A DNA stretch of 64,000 bases, taken from the NCBI GenBank assembly GCA_016464825.1, contig JAEKNQ010000054.1, positions 62,001-126,000 on the forward strand. Direction: 5' to 3'. Every line of letters begins with the position of its first letter. The first letter of the stretch is position 1. The position numbers were made by a program, and so were the translations under genes. The DNA comes from Candidatus Dormiibacter inghamiae (GTDB lineage Bacteria > Chloroflexota > Dormibacteria > Dormibacterales > Dormibacteraceae). Below are positions 8,980 through 16,645 of this stretch, in pieces. The notes below the pieces were generated by a model that saw only the letters and a list, made by a program, of their open reading frames with translations, was not told where the DNA came from and ran no database searches.

Positions 8980-9294
8980 ATGCCCCCCGCCGTCGCCGCT
9001 CCCGCCGCGCTGGTGCTGTCGCCCCCGCTTGGCATCCTGGGTTGGCTAGTGATCGGGCTCTTGGCCGGCGCCATCGCCGGCCGGCTGGTCAGGGGCCGCG
9101 GCTTCGGCTGCCTGCTGGACGTGATAGTCGGTGTCATCGGCGCCGCCATCGGCGGCTTCCTGGTCAACCTCTTCCTGCCCGGAGATCAGACCTACGGCTT
9201 TGTGGGCAGTTTGGTGGTGGCGCTGCTCGGCGCCGTACTCCTGCTGGCCATCCTCCGCTTGGTGTTCGGCAGGCGCGATCCCCGACGCTCTTAA
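8980..9294 (+). CDS. GlsB/YeaQ/YmgE-family stress membrane protein
   Basis: A 104-residue protein with three hydrophobic segments (GILGWLVIGLLAGAIAGRLV, LLDVIVGVIGAAIGGFLV, FVGSLVVALLGAVLLLAIL) joined by short glycine-rich turns. This matches the transglycosylase-associated protein family (PF04226), whose N-terminal GWLVIGLLAGAIAG is diagnostic. The function is poorly known, though the family is often stress-induced. It begins 22 bases after accA and may be transcribed with it. Confidence 0.85.
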   Translation: MPPAVAAPAALVLSPPLGILGWLVIGLLAGAIAGRLVRGRGFGCLLDVIVGVIGAAIGGFLVNLFLPGDQTYGFVGSLVVALLGAVLLLAILRLVFGRRDPRRS

Positions 9295-9327
9295 CTTCCC
9301 TTTCGGAGGGCCGCCGCAGCGCCGACC

Positions 9328-9630
9328 TTACCTCGACAGGTTTGCCAGGCCTCGTTCGGCGGCTTTCCTAAGCCTTTCCTCTGGGACCTGAGCCGCCGTC
9401 TCAAGGACGGGCTTAGCCACCCGGTCACCGGTTGCTCCCAACGCAGTCAGAGTGAAGTAGTGACAGTCGTCCGGATGCTCGTCCAAGTACTGGGCGAGCG
9501 CTTTGGCTGCGTGATGGGCGCCGCGCCTGGACGCGGAGCGGTCCCGCCAGAACACGGCTCCTAACGCGTTGGCTGCCTCCTGGCGGACCGTCGAGGACTC
9601 GTCTCGCAGGAGAGCGATCAGCGACTCCAC
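9328..9630 (-). CDS. HEAT-repeat-like protein (probably the broken 3' part of a longer gene)
   Basis: About 100 residues of alpha-helical repeat: SLIALLRDESSTVRQEAANALGAV and a second unit with LGATGDRVAKPVLETAAQ resemble HEAT/PBS-lyase repeats, which act as binding scaffolds. The listed start is GTG 9630. The same frame is open back to a TAG at 9703-9705, and that TAG is the stop of the upstream gene 9703-10299, also in this frame. The residues between (RTEKQKWRLCYATQRRPNPC) look coding, so the two may once have been one protein split by an amber stop. No enzymatic motif is seen. Confidence 0.5.
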   Translation of the reverse strand: MESLIALLRDESSTVRQEAANALGAVFWRDRSASRRGAHHAAKALAQYLDEHPDDCHYFTLTALGATGDRVAKPVLETAAQVPEERLRKAAERGLANLSR

Positions 9631-9702
9631 GACCGTCTTGCACGGGTTGGGTCTGCGCTGAGTCGCGTAGCACAGACGCCACTTCTGCTTTTCGGTGCGG
9701 GC

Positions 9703-10299
9703 CTAGGTGAAGGCGGCCGAGAGGATCACGCATGACGCATGACGCTCGATGAAGTGCTGGACGGGGCGCCAGTCAGGGTATTCGCGACCCTCCAGAAGAG
9801 CGAGCACTCGCCCTGCGGTCAGAGGTCTCGCGGCGAGCTCCGCTGTCGTCTGGCGCCACAGATGGTCCATCCCGACCCAGCCGTCGCGGAACCACCACCT
9901 GGAGGTGTCTGCCGGCTCCTCCCACCGGATCAAGTCTGCGGCAACGGCTCGCGCCGCCTTGAGGTCAAAGGGTGGCGGAAAGCTGTAAAGGAGATCGACC
10001 TCCTGGCCCACGACCCGCAAGTCAAGCCACAGATGCTTCGTGCAGTGGCGGTTTCGGAGACCAATCATCACCTGGAGGAGGGCAGCCCCGAGAATGCGAG
10101 CCCTTGTCTCGGGATCTGCCTTCAATTCCTCGAGACTGTCACCGGCGATGAGGGCAATGCCAGGGCCAGTCTCCGTTCGGATCTCAACCGGGAGATCAGC
10201 CAGGCTTCTCAGGACGTGCTCCCGATCGGTATCTGCTACATCAGAACCGAACACGAGGCGGAGAAGAAAGCCCGCCGGCCGCTTTTCGGACTTGTCCAT
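9703..10299 (-). CDS. Hypothetical protein, 198 residues
   Basis: I do not recognise this family. It starts MDKSEKRPAGFLLRLVF, has no signal peptide or membrane helix, and contains several Trp-rich stretches (RWEEPADTSRWWFRDGW). Codon third positions are GC-rich as in neighbouring real genes, and the antisense ORF over it shows no conserved motifs. It is in the same frame as the HEAT-like ORF downstream, separated only by TAG 9703-9705. ATG 10299 is a plausible start. Confidence 0.6.
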   Translation of the reverse strand: MDKSEKRPAGFLLRLVFGSDVADTDREHVLRSLADLPVEIRTETGPGIALIAGDSLEELKADPETRARILGAALLQVMIGLRNRHCTKHLWLDLRVVGQEVDLLYSFPPPFDLKAARAVAADLIRWEEPADTSRWWFRDGWVGMDHLWRQTTAELAARPLTAGRVLALLEGREYPDWRPVQHFIERHASCVILSAAFT

Positions 10300-10436
10300 G
10301 GCTCCGCCACTTATTCTCGCGCGAATAGCCTGATTGCGGTTCTCGGATGCTGCCGGATGTTATCGGCGGCTCAGCGGCGCCGTGGTGCTGCTGGGCCCTC
10401 CTGCGGCTGGCCTCCGCGTGAGGACCAGCGCTGCAC

Positions 10437-11129
10437 CTATGCGGCGTTGAGCCGCTCGTCAGACACCACCACGCCATCCTGCAGGCGCACCATGCGGTCT
10501 GTGCGGCCAGCCAGATCGAGGTCGTGGGTCACTACCACAAAGGTGACGCCTTCCTCGCGGTTCAGCCGCCGCATGAGCCCAAGCAGCTCGTCGGCAGTCT
10601 GGGTGTCGACAGCCCCCGTGGGCTCGTCTGCCAGCACCAGAGCCGGCCGGTTCACCAGGGCCCGGGCGATGGCTACCCGCTGCTGCTGCCCGCCCGATAG
10701 CTGGTCAGGGCCATGGTTGAGGCGCTCCGCCAGCCCGACCAAATCAAGCAGCTGCCGCGCCCGCTGCCGGCCCTCCCTACGGTCGAGGCCGGCGTACCTG
10801 CAAGCAAGCGTTACGTTCTCCAGCACATTCAGCGCAGGCAGCAGGTTGTACTCCTGGAAGATGAAACCGAGTCGCCGCCCGCGGAGGTCGGCACGCCGCC
10901 CATCGCTCAGCCCGGCGGTTTCCGCACCGTCCAGCAGGACGGTGCCGGAGCTCGGTCGGAGGAGCAGCCCAGTGAGATCGAGCAGCGTGGTCTTCCCACT
11001 CCCCGACCGCCCCACGATGGAGACGAAATCACCGCTCTCGATCCGGAGATCGACCCCGTCCAGCGCGGTGATGGTATGCGGTCCCTGCCGGTAGCGCTTG
11101 GTCAGGTTGACGAGCTCGATGGTGGCCAT
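10437..11129 (-). CDS. ABC transporter ATP-binding protein (MacB/LolD type)
   Basis: A 230-residue ATPase of the MacB/LolD/FtsE class. Walker A GRSGSGKTT, Q-loop FIFQEYNLLPALNVLENV, signature LSGGQQQRVAIARAL, Walker B LVLADEPTGAVD and H-loop VVTHD are all present. Start is ATG 11129, preceded by AAAGGAG at a good distance; the frame is open further upstream but that part reads as non-coding. The permease gene lies 40 bases upstream on the same strand, so the pair forms a MacB-like exporter or lipoprotein/peptide extruder. Confidence 0.93.
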   Translation of the reverse strand: MATIELVNLTKRYRQGPHTITALDGVDLRIESGDFVSIVGRSGSGKTTLLDLTGLLLRPSSGTVLLDGAETAGLSDGRRADLRGRRLGFIFQEYNLLPALNVLENVTLACRYAGLDRREGRQRARQLLDLVGLAERLNHGPDQLSGGQQQRVAIARALVNRPALVLADEPTGAVDTQTADELLGLMRRLNREEGVTFVVVTHDLDLAGRTDRMVRLQDGVVVSDERLNAA

Positions 11130-11169
11130 TTCAGTGCTCTCCTTTGTCTGAATGTCTGAATGCGGATGG

Positions 11170-12366
11170 TTAGAGGCTGCGCAGAGCAGTGACTGGATCG
11201 AGCCGAGCTGCCCGCAATGCGGGCACGATGCCGGCCAGCGTGGCCATTCCAATTGCGAACCCGAGGGCAATAGCGGTTAGGCGAGGCGTGACCAGGAAGA
11301 TGTCGAGGTTGCTGGACGCGCCCAGCACGTCGAGCAGTGTGGTCAGGCCGAGTCCGATGCCGTAGCCGATCAATCCGCCCAGGGCACCGATAACTGCCGC
11401 CTCGAGCATGTACTCGCGCAGGATCTGGCCGGTGTGAGCGCCCACAGCCTTCTTCAGCCCAATCTCGCGGATCCGTTCGCTGACCGCCATGATCATCGTG
11501 TTCACGACCGAGAGTCCACCGATGATCAGCGCCAGGATGGCGGCCCCTGTGAAGATCGCTGTGAAGGTGCTGCCCGCGCTCTTGAAGTTCGCGACCAGCT
11601 CGGACGGTTTCTGCGCGTGGACGCCTGGGACCTGCTCGTTCACCCGAGCGGCGATGGCGTCCATCTCATTGAGCGAGGTGCCTTTGGTCGGGAAAACCGT
11701 GAAGCTCTGGGCCACTGTGTTCACGTCGATGGCCGAGCGCACGGTCGGCGAGAGGGTGTCCGCCAGCAGCATCCGGGCGTCAGCGTCGCTGACGTATGCG
11801 AAGGTGTCGGTCTGGCCGTTCTTGGTCAGGACGCCGGCGACTTTGAAGGGATGGCTGACAAAGTCCTCCCGGGCGCCCGGCGGCTTGACAGGAAGGTTGA
11901 CAGTATCGCCCGTCCGCTTGCCCAGGTCTCCGGCAATCGTTGGACCCAGGATGATCTCGCCCTGCTGCCCCGGAGCAAGGTTGCGGCCAGCAGCGAACTT
12001 GGGTCCGGGCAGACCGTACTGCTCGGCTCCGGCCTGCTGGTTGACGATAAGGTCAGGCGCGCCCAGCTGGATCGCCGAGCCGCCCGGTCTGGCCTGAACC
12101 GTGTACCCCGGGTAGACGGCGGACACGCCCTGGACCCGGGCGAGCTCAGCCTGCTTGCTGAGCGGCAGCAGGGCACCCTGCTGCTCGGGCGGCGCCTGAA
12201 CCGGGATGGCGGCGCCCGCGTAGCGAACACCAATGTCGAGCAACGAGTTGAAGTGCTCGGCCAAAGAGCCCATGGTCGTCAGCGCGAAGATGCCGATGAC
12301 TATTCCTGAGACGGTGAGTGTGGAGCGCAGTTTGCGACGGAGCAGGTTGCTAAAGATCTCTCTCAA
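11170..12366 (-). CDS. MacB/FtsX-type ABC transporter permease
   Basis: About 398 residues. It has one N-terminal helix (LTVSGIVIGIFALTTMG), a ~230-residue extracytoplasmic MacB_PCD-like domain, then three C-terminal helices (FTGAAILALIIGGLSVVNTMIM, AAVIGALGGLIGYGIGLGL, AIALGFAIGMATLAGIVPAL) ending with the FtsX hallmark PALRAARLDPVTALRSL. I place the start at TTG 12366 because a perfect AGGAGG lies 8 bases upstream of it; ATG 12399 is in frame but has no such signal, and CTG 12369 is also possible. A two-component system is encoded divergently next to it and is the likely regulator. Confidence 0.9.
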   Translation of the reverse strand: MREIFSNLLRRKLRSTLTVSGIVIGIFALTTMGSLAEHFNSLLDIGVRYAGAAIPVQAPPEQQGALLPLSKQAELARVQGVSAVYPGYTVQARPGGSAIQLGAPDLIVNQQAGAEQYGLPGPKFAAGRNLAPGQQGEIILGPTIAGDLGKRTGDTVNLPVKPPGAREDFVSHPFKVAGVLTKNGQTDTFAYVSDADARMLLADTLSPTVRSAIDVNTVAQSFTVFPTKGTSLNEMDAIAARVNEQVPGVHAQKPSELVANFKSAGSTFTAIFTGAAILALIIGGLSVVNTMIMAVSERIREIGLKKAVGAHTGQILREYMLEAAVIGALGGLIGYGIGLGLTTLLDVLGASSNLDIFLVTPRLTAIALGFAIGMATLAGIVPALRAARLDPVTALRSL

Positions 12367-12420
12367 CAGTGGTTCCTCCTGATTGGGTGTTGTCGGCATG
12401 GCGCCGCAACCCGAGCATCA

Positions 12421-13692
12421 GTGCCGACCGCTGTAACCGTCGTCCTCCTGGGGGATGGTTGTTCGTGTACTCCCTGGGTAGTAGTTGGATCGGACCCTGG
12501 GAGGACGACGTCGATCGAGGGCGGCGGTACGATCGCGGCCGTCAACGCCTGGTCCGCGGCGGCGGCATCGCGGTGGCTGAGGCCGGGCGCGGCCGCGGCT
12601 GTCGCGCTTCTCGTCACGGTCCTGGGCACGGCCTTGGGCCCCACTCACCTGGGCCGGCCACTCGACGCCTTCGCGATCAGCCTGGTGGTGGTAGCCGCGG
12701 CAGGGGGCGCCCTCGCCAGGCGCTGGCCGGTGCCCGCGCTCGCGACCTCGCTCTTTTGCACCCTCACCTATTACTGGCTGGGCTACCCGACCGATAGCTC
12801 CTACTTCGTGGGCTTGTGGGTGACTGCCTACCTTTCAGGCACGGCCGGCGCGCGGCTGAGGTTTCTTCTCTTCGCCGCGGCCATCGTCACCCTGTTTCCG
12901 GCCGGCGCATTGCTCCGCCGTCCTGTCGATCGCACCTCGGAGCTGTTCATCGCTCTCGGCGCTGTCGCTTGCCTGGCAGCGGGCCAAGCGGCGGCTGAGT
13001 GGCGGGCGCGAGCAGACAGCCGCGCCGAAGAGACGCGGGAGGCGGAGGCGCTGCGCCGGATCGCCGAGGAGCGGTTGCGGATCGCCCGGGATCTCCATGA
13101 TGTGGTCTCGCACAGCATCGCGATGATCAACGTCCAGGCAGGGGTGGCCGTGCACGTGATGGACCAGCGTCCGCAGGAGGCGCGAACCGCGCTGCTCGCC
13201 ATCCGAGCCGCCAGCGGGGATGCGCTGCGCGACCTGAGGGGAATCCTGGGTCTGCTCAGGCAGACAGACGAGGCGGAACCGCTGGCGCCGGCTGTAGGCC
13301 TGCACCAGCTCTCCTCGCTCGTCGAGTCGGTCCGGCGTGCCGGCGTCCAGGTCGAGCTGAGCCTCGACGCAGAGCCCGGCGCGCTGCCAGCCTCAGTGGA
13401 TCTGACTGCTTACCGCATCATCCAGGAGGCACTCACCAACGTGGTGCGCCACGCCCCTGGGGCCGGGGCCAGCGTGACAGTGAGGCGCCACCCGGAGGCG
13501 GTCACCGTCCGGGTGAAGGACGACGGCGGCAGTACACTGGGCTCGGCCGCCGACGGCCGCCAGGGAGCAGGCCACGGGCTGTCCGGCATGCGCGAGAGGG
13601 TGCGCGCCGTAGGCGGTTCACTGGAGACGGGCAGGTTGGCCGGTGGAGGCTTCGAGGTCAGCGCCTGGCTGCCGATCGGAGCCGCTGAGTGA
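12421..13692 (+). CDS. Sensor histidine kinase (NarL/DesK-type, HisKA_3)
   Basis: A ~423-residue membrane sensor. Hydrophobic segments run from about residue 50 to 185 (AVALLVTVLGTALGP, AFAISLVVVAAAGGAL, FVGLWVTAYLSGTAG, FLLFAAAIVTLFPAGALL, LFIALGAVACLAAGQ). Then comes a coiled linker, the phosphoacceptor box IARDLHDVVSHSIAMI, the N-box YRIIQEALTNVVRHA and the G-box GHGLSGMRERV. It overlaps the response regulator gene by GTGA. The start GTG 12421 is uncertain: the first ~42 residues look unlike coding sequence and carry an inverted repeat, but no other ATG/GTG/TTG precedes the first helix. It is divergent from the MacB-like exporter it probably controls. Confidence 0.9.
   Translation: MPTAVTVVLLGDGCSCTPWVVVGSDPGRTTSIEGGGTIAAVNAWSAAAASRWLRPGAAAAVALLVTVLGTALGPTHLGRPLDAFAISLVVVAAAGGALARRWPVPALATSLFCTLTYYWLGYPTDSSYFVGLWVTAYLSGTAGARLRFLLFAAAIVTLFPAGALLRRPVDRTSELFIALGAVACLAAGQAAAEWRARADSRAEETREAEALRRIAEERLRIARDLHDVVSHSIAMINVQAGVAVHVMDQRPQEARTALLAIRAASGDALRDLRGILGLLRQTDEAEPLAPAVGLHQLSSLVESVRRAGVQVELSLDAEPGALPASVDLTAYRIIQEALTNVVRHAPGAGASVTVRRHPEAVTVRVKDDGGSTLGSAADGRQGAGHGLSGMRERVRAVGGSLETGRLAGGGFEVSAWLPIGAAE
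12438..12510. repeat. Inverted repeat CGTCGTCCTCC / GGAGGACGACG with inner CCCTGGG direct repeats
   Basis: An 11-base perfect inverted repeat has arms at 12438-12448 and 12500-12510. Between and against the arms, CCCTGGG occurs twice as a direct repeat (about 12473-12479 and 12495-12501). The block lies in the gap between divergent permease and kinase genes and inside the annotated kinase N-terminus. It could be a binding site for the NarL-type response regulator or an mRNA structure; neither is shown. Confidence 0.45.
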
Positions 13693-14357
13693 CACGCGTC
13701 CTGCTGGCGGACGACCAGGCACTCGTGCGTGCAGGCTTTCGGGTCCTTCTCGAGAGCGCAGCTGGAATCGCAGTGGCGGGCGAGGCGGCCAACGGCGAGG
13801 AGGCGGTGGTTCTGGCCGGCCAGACAAAGCCGGACGTGGTCCTTATGGACATCCGCATGCCCTTGCTGGACGGGATCGAGGCGACTCGGCGGATAGTCGC
13901 CAATCCCGAGCTGGCAGCGGTCCGCGTGCTGATCCTGACCACCTTCGAAGCCGACGAGTACATCTTCGAGTCGCTTCGGGCCGGCGCCAGCGGCTTCGTG
14001 CTGAAGGACATCGAACCCCCCGATCTGTTGCAGGCAATCCGTGTGGTGGCCTCGGGTGAGGCTCTCCTCTCTCCCACCGTCACTCGCCGTCTCATCTCCC
14101 AGTACGCCGGCCGACCGGCCAGACGCCGTGTGTCAGGCGGCGATTTGTCAGGGCTGACCGAGAGGGAGCGGGAGGTCCTGGCCCTGGTCGGCGCCGGCAA
14201 GAGCAACGACGAAATCGCCAGCCAGCTCTTCGTCAGCCCGGCCACTGTGAAGACGCACATCGGTCGCGTGCTGTCGAAGCTCTACGCGCGGGATCGGGCC
14301 CAGCTGGTGGTGGCCGCGTACGAGAGCGGCCTGGTGGTGCCTGGAGACGGTCAATAG
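13689..14357 (+). CDS. LuxR/NarL-family response regulator
   Basis: A 222-residue regulator with a receiver domain (LLADDQALVRAGFRVLLE; phosphoacceptor Asp54 in VVLMDIRMP; Thr in ILTTFE; Lys in GFVLKD) and a C-terminal LuxR HTH (LTEREREVLALVGAGKSNDE then LFVSPATVKTHIGRVLSKL). It is translationally coupled to the histidine kinase (GTGA overlap). An IS630 element lies 4 bases beyond its stop codon, so downstream transcription has been interrupted by the insertion. Confidence 0.95.
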   Translation: MTRVLLADDQALVRAGFRVLLESAAGIAVAGEAANGEEAVVLAGQTKPDVVLMDIRMPLLDGIEATRRIVANPELAAVRVLILTTFEADEYIFESLRAGASGFVLKDIEPPDLLQAIRVVASGEALLSPTVTRRLISQYAGRPARRRVSGGDLSGLTEREREVLALVGAGKSNDEIASQLFVSPATVKTHIGRVLSKLYARDRAQLVVAAYESGLVVPGDGQ

Positions 14358-14360
14358 GTT

Positions 14361-15431
14361 CTAGTTGCCTGTACCAGATGAATGTTTAGCGTGCGTCCGG
14401 CGGCCGACGTCCGTGTACTTCCACTTGATCGGCCTTGCGGTGCGATTGTGGGCCTGAATGTAGTGGAGGAGCTTGCGACTGAGGTCGGTGGTGGAGGTGA
14501 AGATGCCGCGGTGGATGAGCTCGCGCTCGATCTTGGCGAACCAGAGCTCGACCTGGTTGAGCCAGGACGAGTAGGTGGGCGTGAAATGGAAACTGACGTT
14601 GGGGTGGTCGGCCAGAAACTCCTGGACACGCTTGGTCTTGTGAGTCGAGAGGTTGTCAAGAATGACGTGAATCTCGAACTCGCGCGGCTGGCTGGCGACC
14701 AGCGAGCCAAGGAAGGCGACGAACTCAGCGCTGGTGTGGTGAGAAGCCGTCTGGCCGAGCACTTGACCAGTCCGGGTGTTGAGCGCGGCGTAGAGGGACA
14801 GTGTCCCCCGGCGGATGTACTCGAAGCCGTGGCGCTCAGCCCGACCGGGCGACAGGGGCAGCACGGGATCGCGGCGGTCGAGGGCTTGGATGGCGGTCTT
14901 CTCATCCAGGCTGAATACGACCGCATGCTGAGGCGGATTGATGTAGAGCCCGATCACGTCGGCCGCTTTGGCCTCGAAGTCGGGATCGTCGGAAGCCATG
15001 TAGCGCTCGAAGCGATGTGGTTTCAGGCCGGCCCGGTTCCAAACCCGGGCCACTCGCATGTGGGCCACGCCCAGCTGCTTAGCCAGCTTGCGCGTGCTCC
15101 AATGCGTACTCCCATCCGGCGGCGGCTTGCGAGTCGCCTCCAATATTCTTGCCTCCAGGCCAGTGCTCTCCGGAGCCGGCAGTTTGCCCTGGTGGCGAGC
15201 GAACAGGCCGTCCAAACGCTGCTCCGTGAAACGTCGCCGCCAGAGACTGATGACGGGAGCAGTGCAGCCGAGGCGCTGGCTGATCTCGCGGTACCTCAAG
15301 CCCTCAGCCAGGGCGAGGACGAGACGAGCTCTCATCACGTCAGCAGCTCTCAAAGTGCGAGATCGAGCGCGGGTTTCCAGCTCCATACGCTCGGCTTCAC
15401 TGAGAAGGATTGGTGAGGTTGAGGCGAACAT
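14361..15431 (-). CDS. IS630-family transposase
   Basis: A 356-residue DDE transposase. The N-terminal half has a helix-turn-helix (LRYREISQRLGCTAPVISLW) and a second one (RKLAKQLGVAHMRVARVW); the catalytic residues are Asp in FSLDEKTAIQALDR, Asp in VILDNLSTHKTK and Glu in NQVELWFAKIER. It looks complete and may be active. Its stop codon TAG is made of the TA target duplication plus one base of the flanking host DNA, so termination depends on the insertion site. Start ATG 15431; TTG/ATG alternatives are not needed. Confidence 0.93.
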   Translation of the reverse strand: MFASTSPILLSEAERMELETRARSRTLRAADVMRARLVLALAEGLRYREISQRLGCTAPVISLWRRRFTEQRLDGLFARHQGKLPAPESTGLEARILEATRKPPPDGSTHWSTRKLAKQLGVAHMRVARVWNRAGLKPHRFERYMASDDPDFEAKAADVIGLYINPPQHAVVFSLDEKTAIQALDRRDPVLPLSPGRAERHGFEYIRRGTLSLYAALNTRTGQVLGQTASHHTSAEFVAFLGSLVASQPREFEIHVILDNLSTHKTKRVQEFLADHPNVSFHFTPTYSSWLNQVELWFAKIERELIHRGIFTSTTDLSRKLLHYIQAHNRTARPIKWKYTDVGRRTHAKHSSGTGN

Positions 15432-15479
15432 GCTTCATTATCGCACATCCACTAAAGAAATGACTGGTACAGGCCTCTA
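14362..15479. mobile_element. Intact IS630-family insertion sequence (~1.1 kb)
   Basis: The element is bounded by TA dinucleotides at 14362-14363 and 15478-15479, the TA duplication expected of IS630/Tc1-mariner elements. Terminal inverted repeats at the ends match at 15 of 17 positions when read with the flanks (14361-14377 versus the complement of 15464-15480; shared core GCCTGTACCAG). It carries one transposase gene on the minus strand. It sits between a response regulator and a DUF1445 gene. IS630-like scraps at 45.3 kb and 47.7 kb show that the family has visited this region repeatedly. Confidence 0.88.
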
Positions 15480-15559
15480 GTGTACTGGAACCGAAGTTCC
15501 TTGCATCTTCCCGGGCTAGGCGGCCCGGGCGCCTGCGGCGCTGATGCCGGCGCAGCATT

Positions 15560-15625
15560 CCCCGCTTCGCGGGGCCCCCTAAGCACGGGGCCCGGCGCGG
15601 CGTCGCACGCCCCCGCTGCGCGGGG
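15560..15625. repeat. Two GC-rich hairpin repeats (CCCCGC-N3-GCGGGG)
   Basis: Two near-identical 15-base hairpins occur at 15560-15574 (loop TTC) and 15611-15625 (loop TGC), each followed by GGGGCCCC-like sequence. They lie in the ~310-base gap between the IS630 element and the DUF1445 gene. The rest of that gap (15481-15795) shows no credible gene. They resemble REP-type intergenic repeats or terminators; only two copies were noticed. Confidence 0.55.
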
Positions 15626-15795
15626 CCCCGGCTGGAAGTGCGCTCCTCCATGCAGCACCCTTTCCTTCCACCCGGTTGGCTTCGGCCCCCGGATCCCGGG
15701 AATATGCCGCGGACCTCAGTCCCAGGACACTAGCGTGGCCTGCGCTTTCCCGCTGCTCAGGGCGGCTGGCGGCAAGCAGCGCTAATCTCGGGGTG

Positions 15796-16626
15796 ATGGC
15801 GATCAGCCAAGGACCGGAGTCAGTTCTTCAGGCGGCCGCAGCCAGCAGGGACGAGCGAATCCAGTCCCCTGCCCAACTACGGGAGCAGATTCGGGCCGGC
15901 CACTTCCGGCGCACCACGGCTGGGCACTGCCCTGCCTACCACCAGGCCAACTTGGTGGTCCTGCCGGCGGCGGGTGCCGCCGAGTTTGCGGCGTTTTGCT
16001 CCCGCAATCCGAAGCCCTGTCCGGTGCTGGAGATCCTGCCGCCGGGGGAATACTCTCCGACCCGCTGCGCGAGGGGCGCCGATCTCCGCACCGACGTCCC
16101 CGGCTACCGCGTCTACCGGGAGGGTCAGCTGGCCGAGAAGCGCCCCGACCTGCGCGACATCTGGCGCAACGACCTCGTCAGCTTCCTCCTCGGCTGCAGC
16201 TTCACGTTCGAGCACGCCCTGGCCGAGGCGGGCCTGCCGCTGCGCCACTTGGAGCAGGGCACGACGGTGCCGATGTTCAAGAGCTCGATCCAGTGCCTGC
16301 CAGCGGGCTCTTCTCAGGGCCCGATGGTGGTCACGTTCCGACCGATGCCGGCCGACCGGCTGAGCGACGTGCTGACGCTCTCGGCGCGCTATCCGCTCGC
16401 CCATGGCAGCCCGGTGCATGTCGGTGATCCGGCCGAGATCGGCATTCGCGACCTGGGCCGCCCGGACTATGGCGACCCGGTCCAGCTCCGAACGGGTGAA
16501 GTGCCTGTCTTCTGGGCCTGTGGCGTGACCCCGCAGGCAGTGGCCCTCAAGAGTGCGCCCGAGCTGATGGTCACGCACGAGCCGGGCTTCATGTTCGTCA
16601 CCGACCTGCCTCGCGAGCTGAACTGA
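15796..16626 (+). CDS. DUF1445 (putative hydro-lyase / D-glutamate cyclase-like) protein
   Basis: A 276-residue protein matching the DUF1445 family: AGHCPAYHQANLVVLP, a CPVLEILPPGEY stretch, RNDLVSFLLGCSFTFEHAL, MFKSSIQCLPAG, VTFRPMPADRL, SPVHVGDPAEIGI and FWACGVTPQAVAL are all family landmarks. A mammalian relative is D-glutamate cyclase; bacterial members are annotated as putative hydro-lyases and often neighbour urea or ureide genes. ATG 15796 is chosen over an upstream frame that runs through the hairpin region; GTG 15793 is adjacent. A CoxG-like gene follows after 19 bases. Confidence 0.88.
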   Translation: MAISQGPESVLQAAAASRDERIQSPAQLREQIRAGHFRRTTAGHCPAYHQANLVVLPAAGAAEFAAFCSRNPKPCPVLEILPPGEYSPTRCARGADLRTDVPGYRVYREGQLAEKRPDLRDIWRNDLVSFLLGCSFTFEHALAEAGLPLRHLEQGTTVPMFKSSIQCLPAGSSQGPMVVTFRPMPADRLSDVLTLSARYPLAHGSPVHVGDPAEIGIRDLGRPDYGDPVQLRTGEVPVFWACGVTPQAVALKSAPELMVTHEPGFMFVTDLPRELN

Positions 16627-16645
16627 GCCGGCACCGGCGCCAGAG

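Noticed and set aside
9739-11094. 451-codon plus-strand ORF
   Set aside because: Runs antisense over the hypothetical protein and the MacB-type ATPase; composition is Ser/Arg/Pro-rich and no motif is seen.
13643-14059. 138-codon ORF overlapping the response regulator
   Set aside because: Off-frame shadow of the histidine kinase end and response regulator start.
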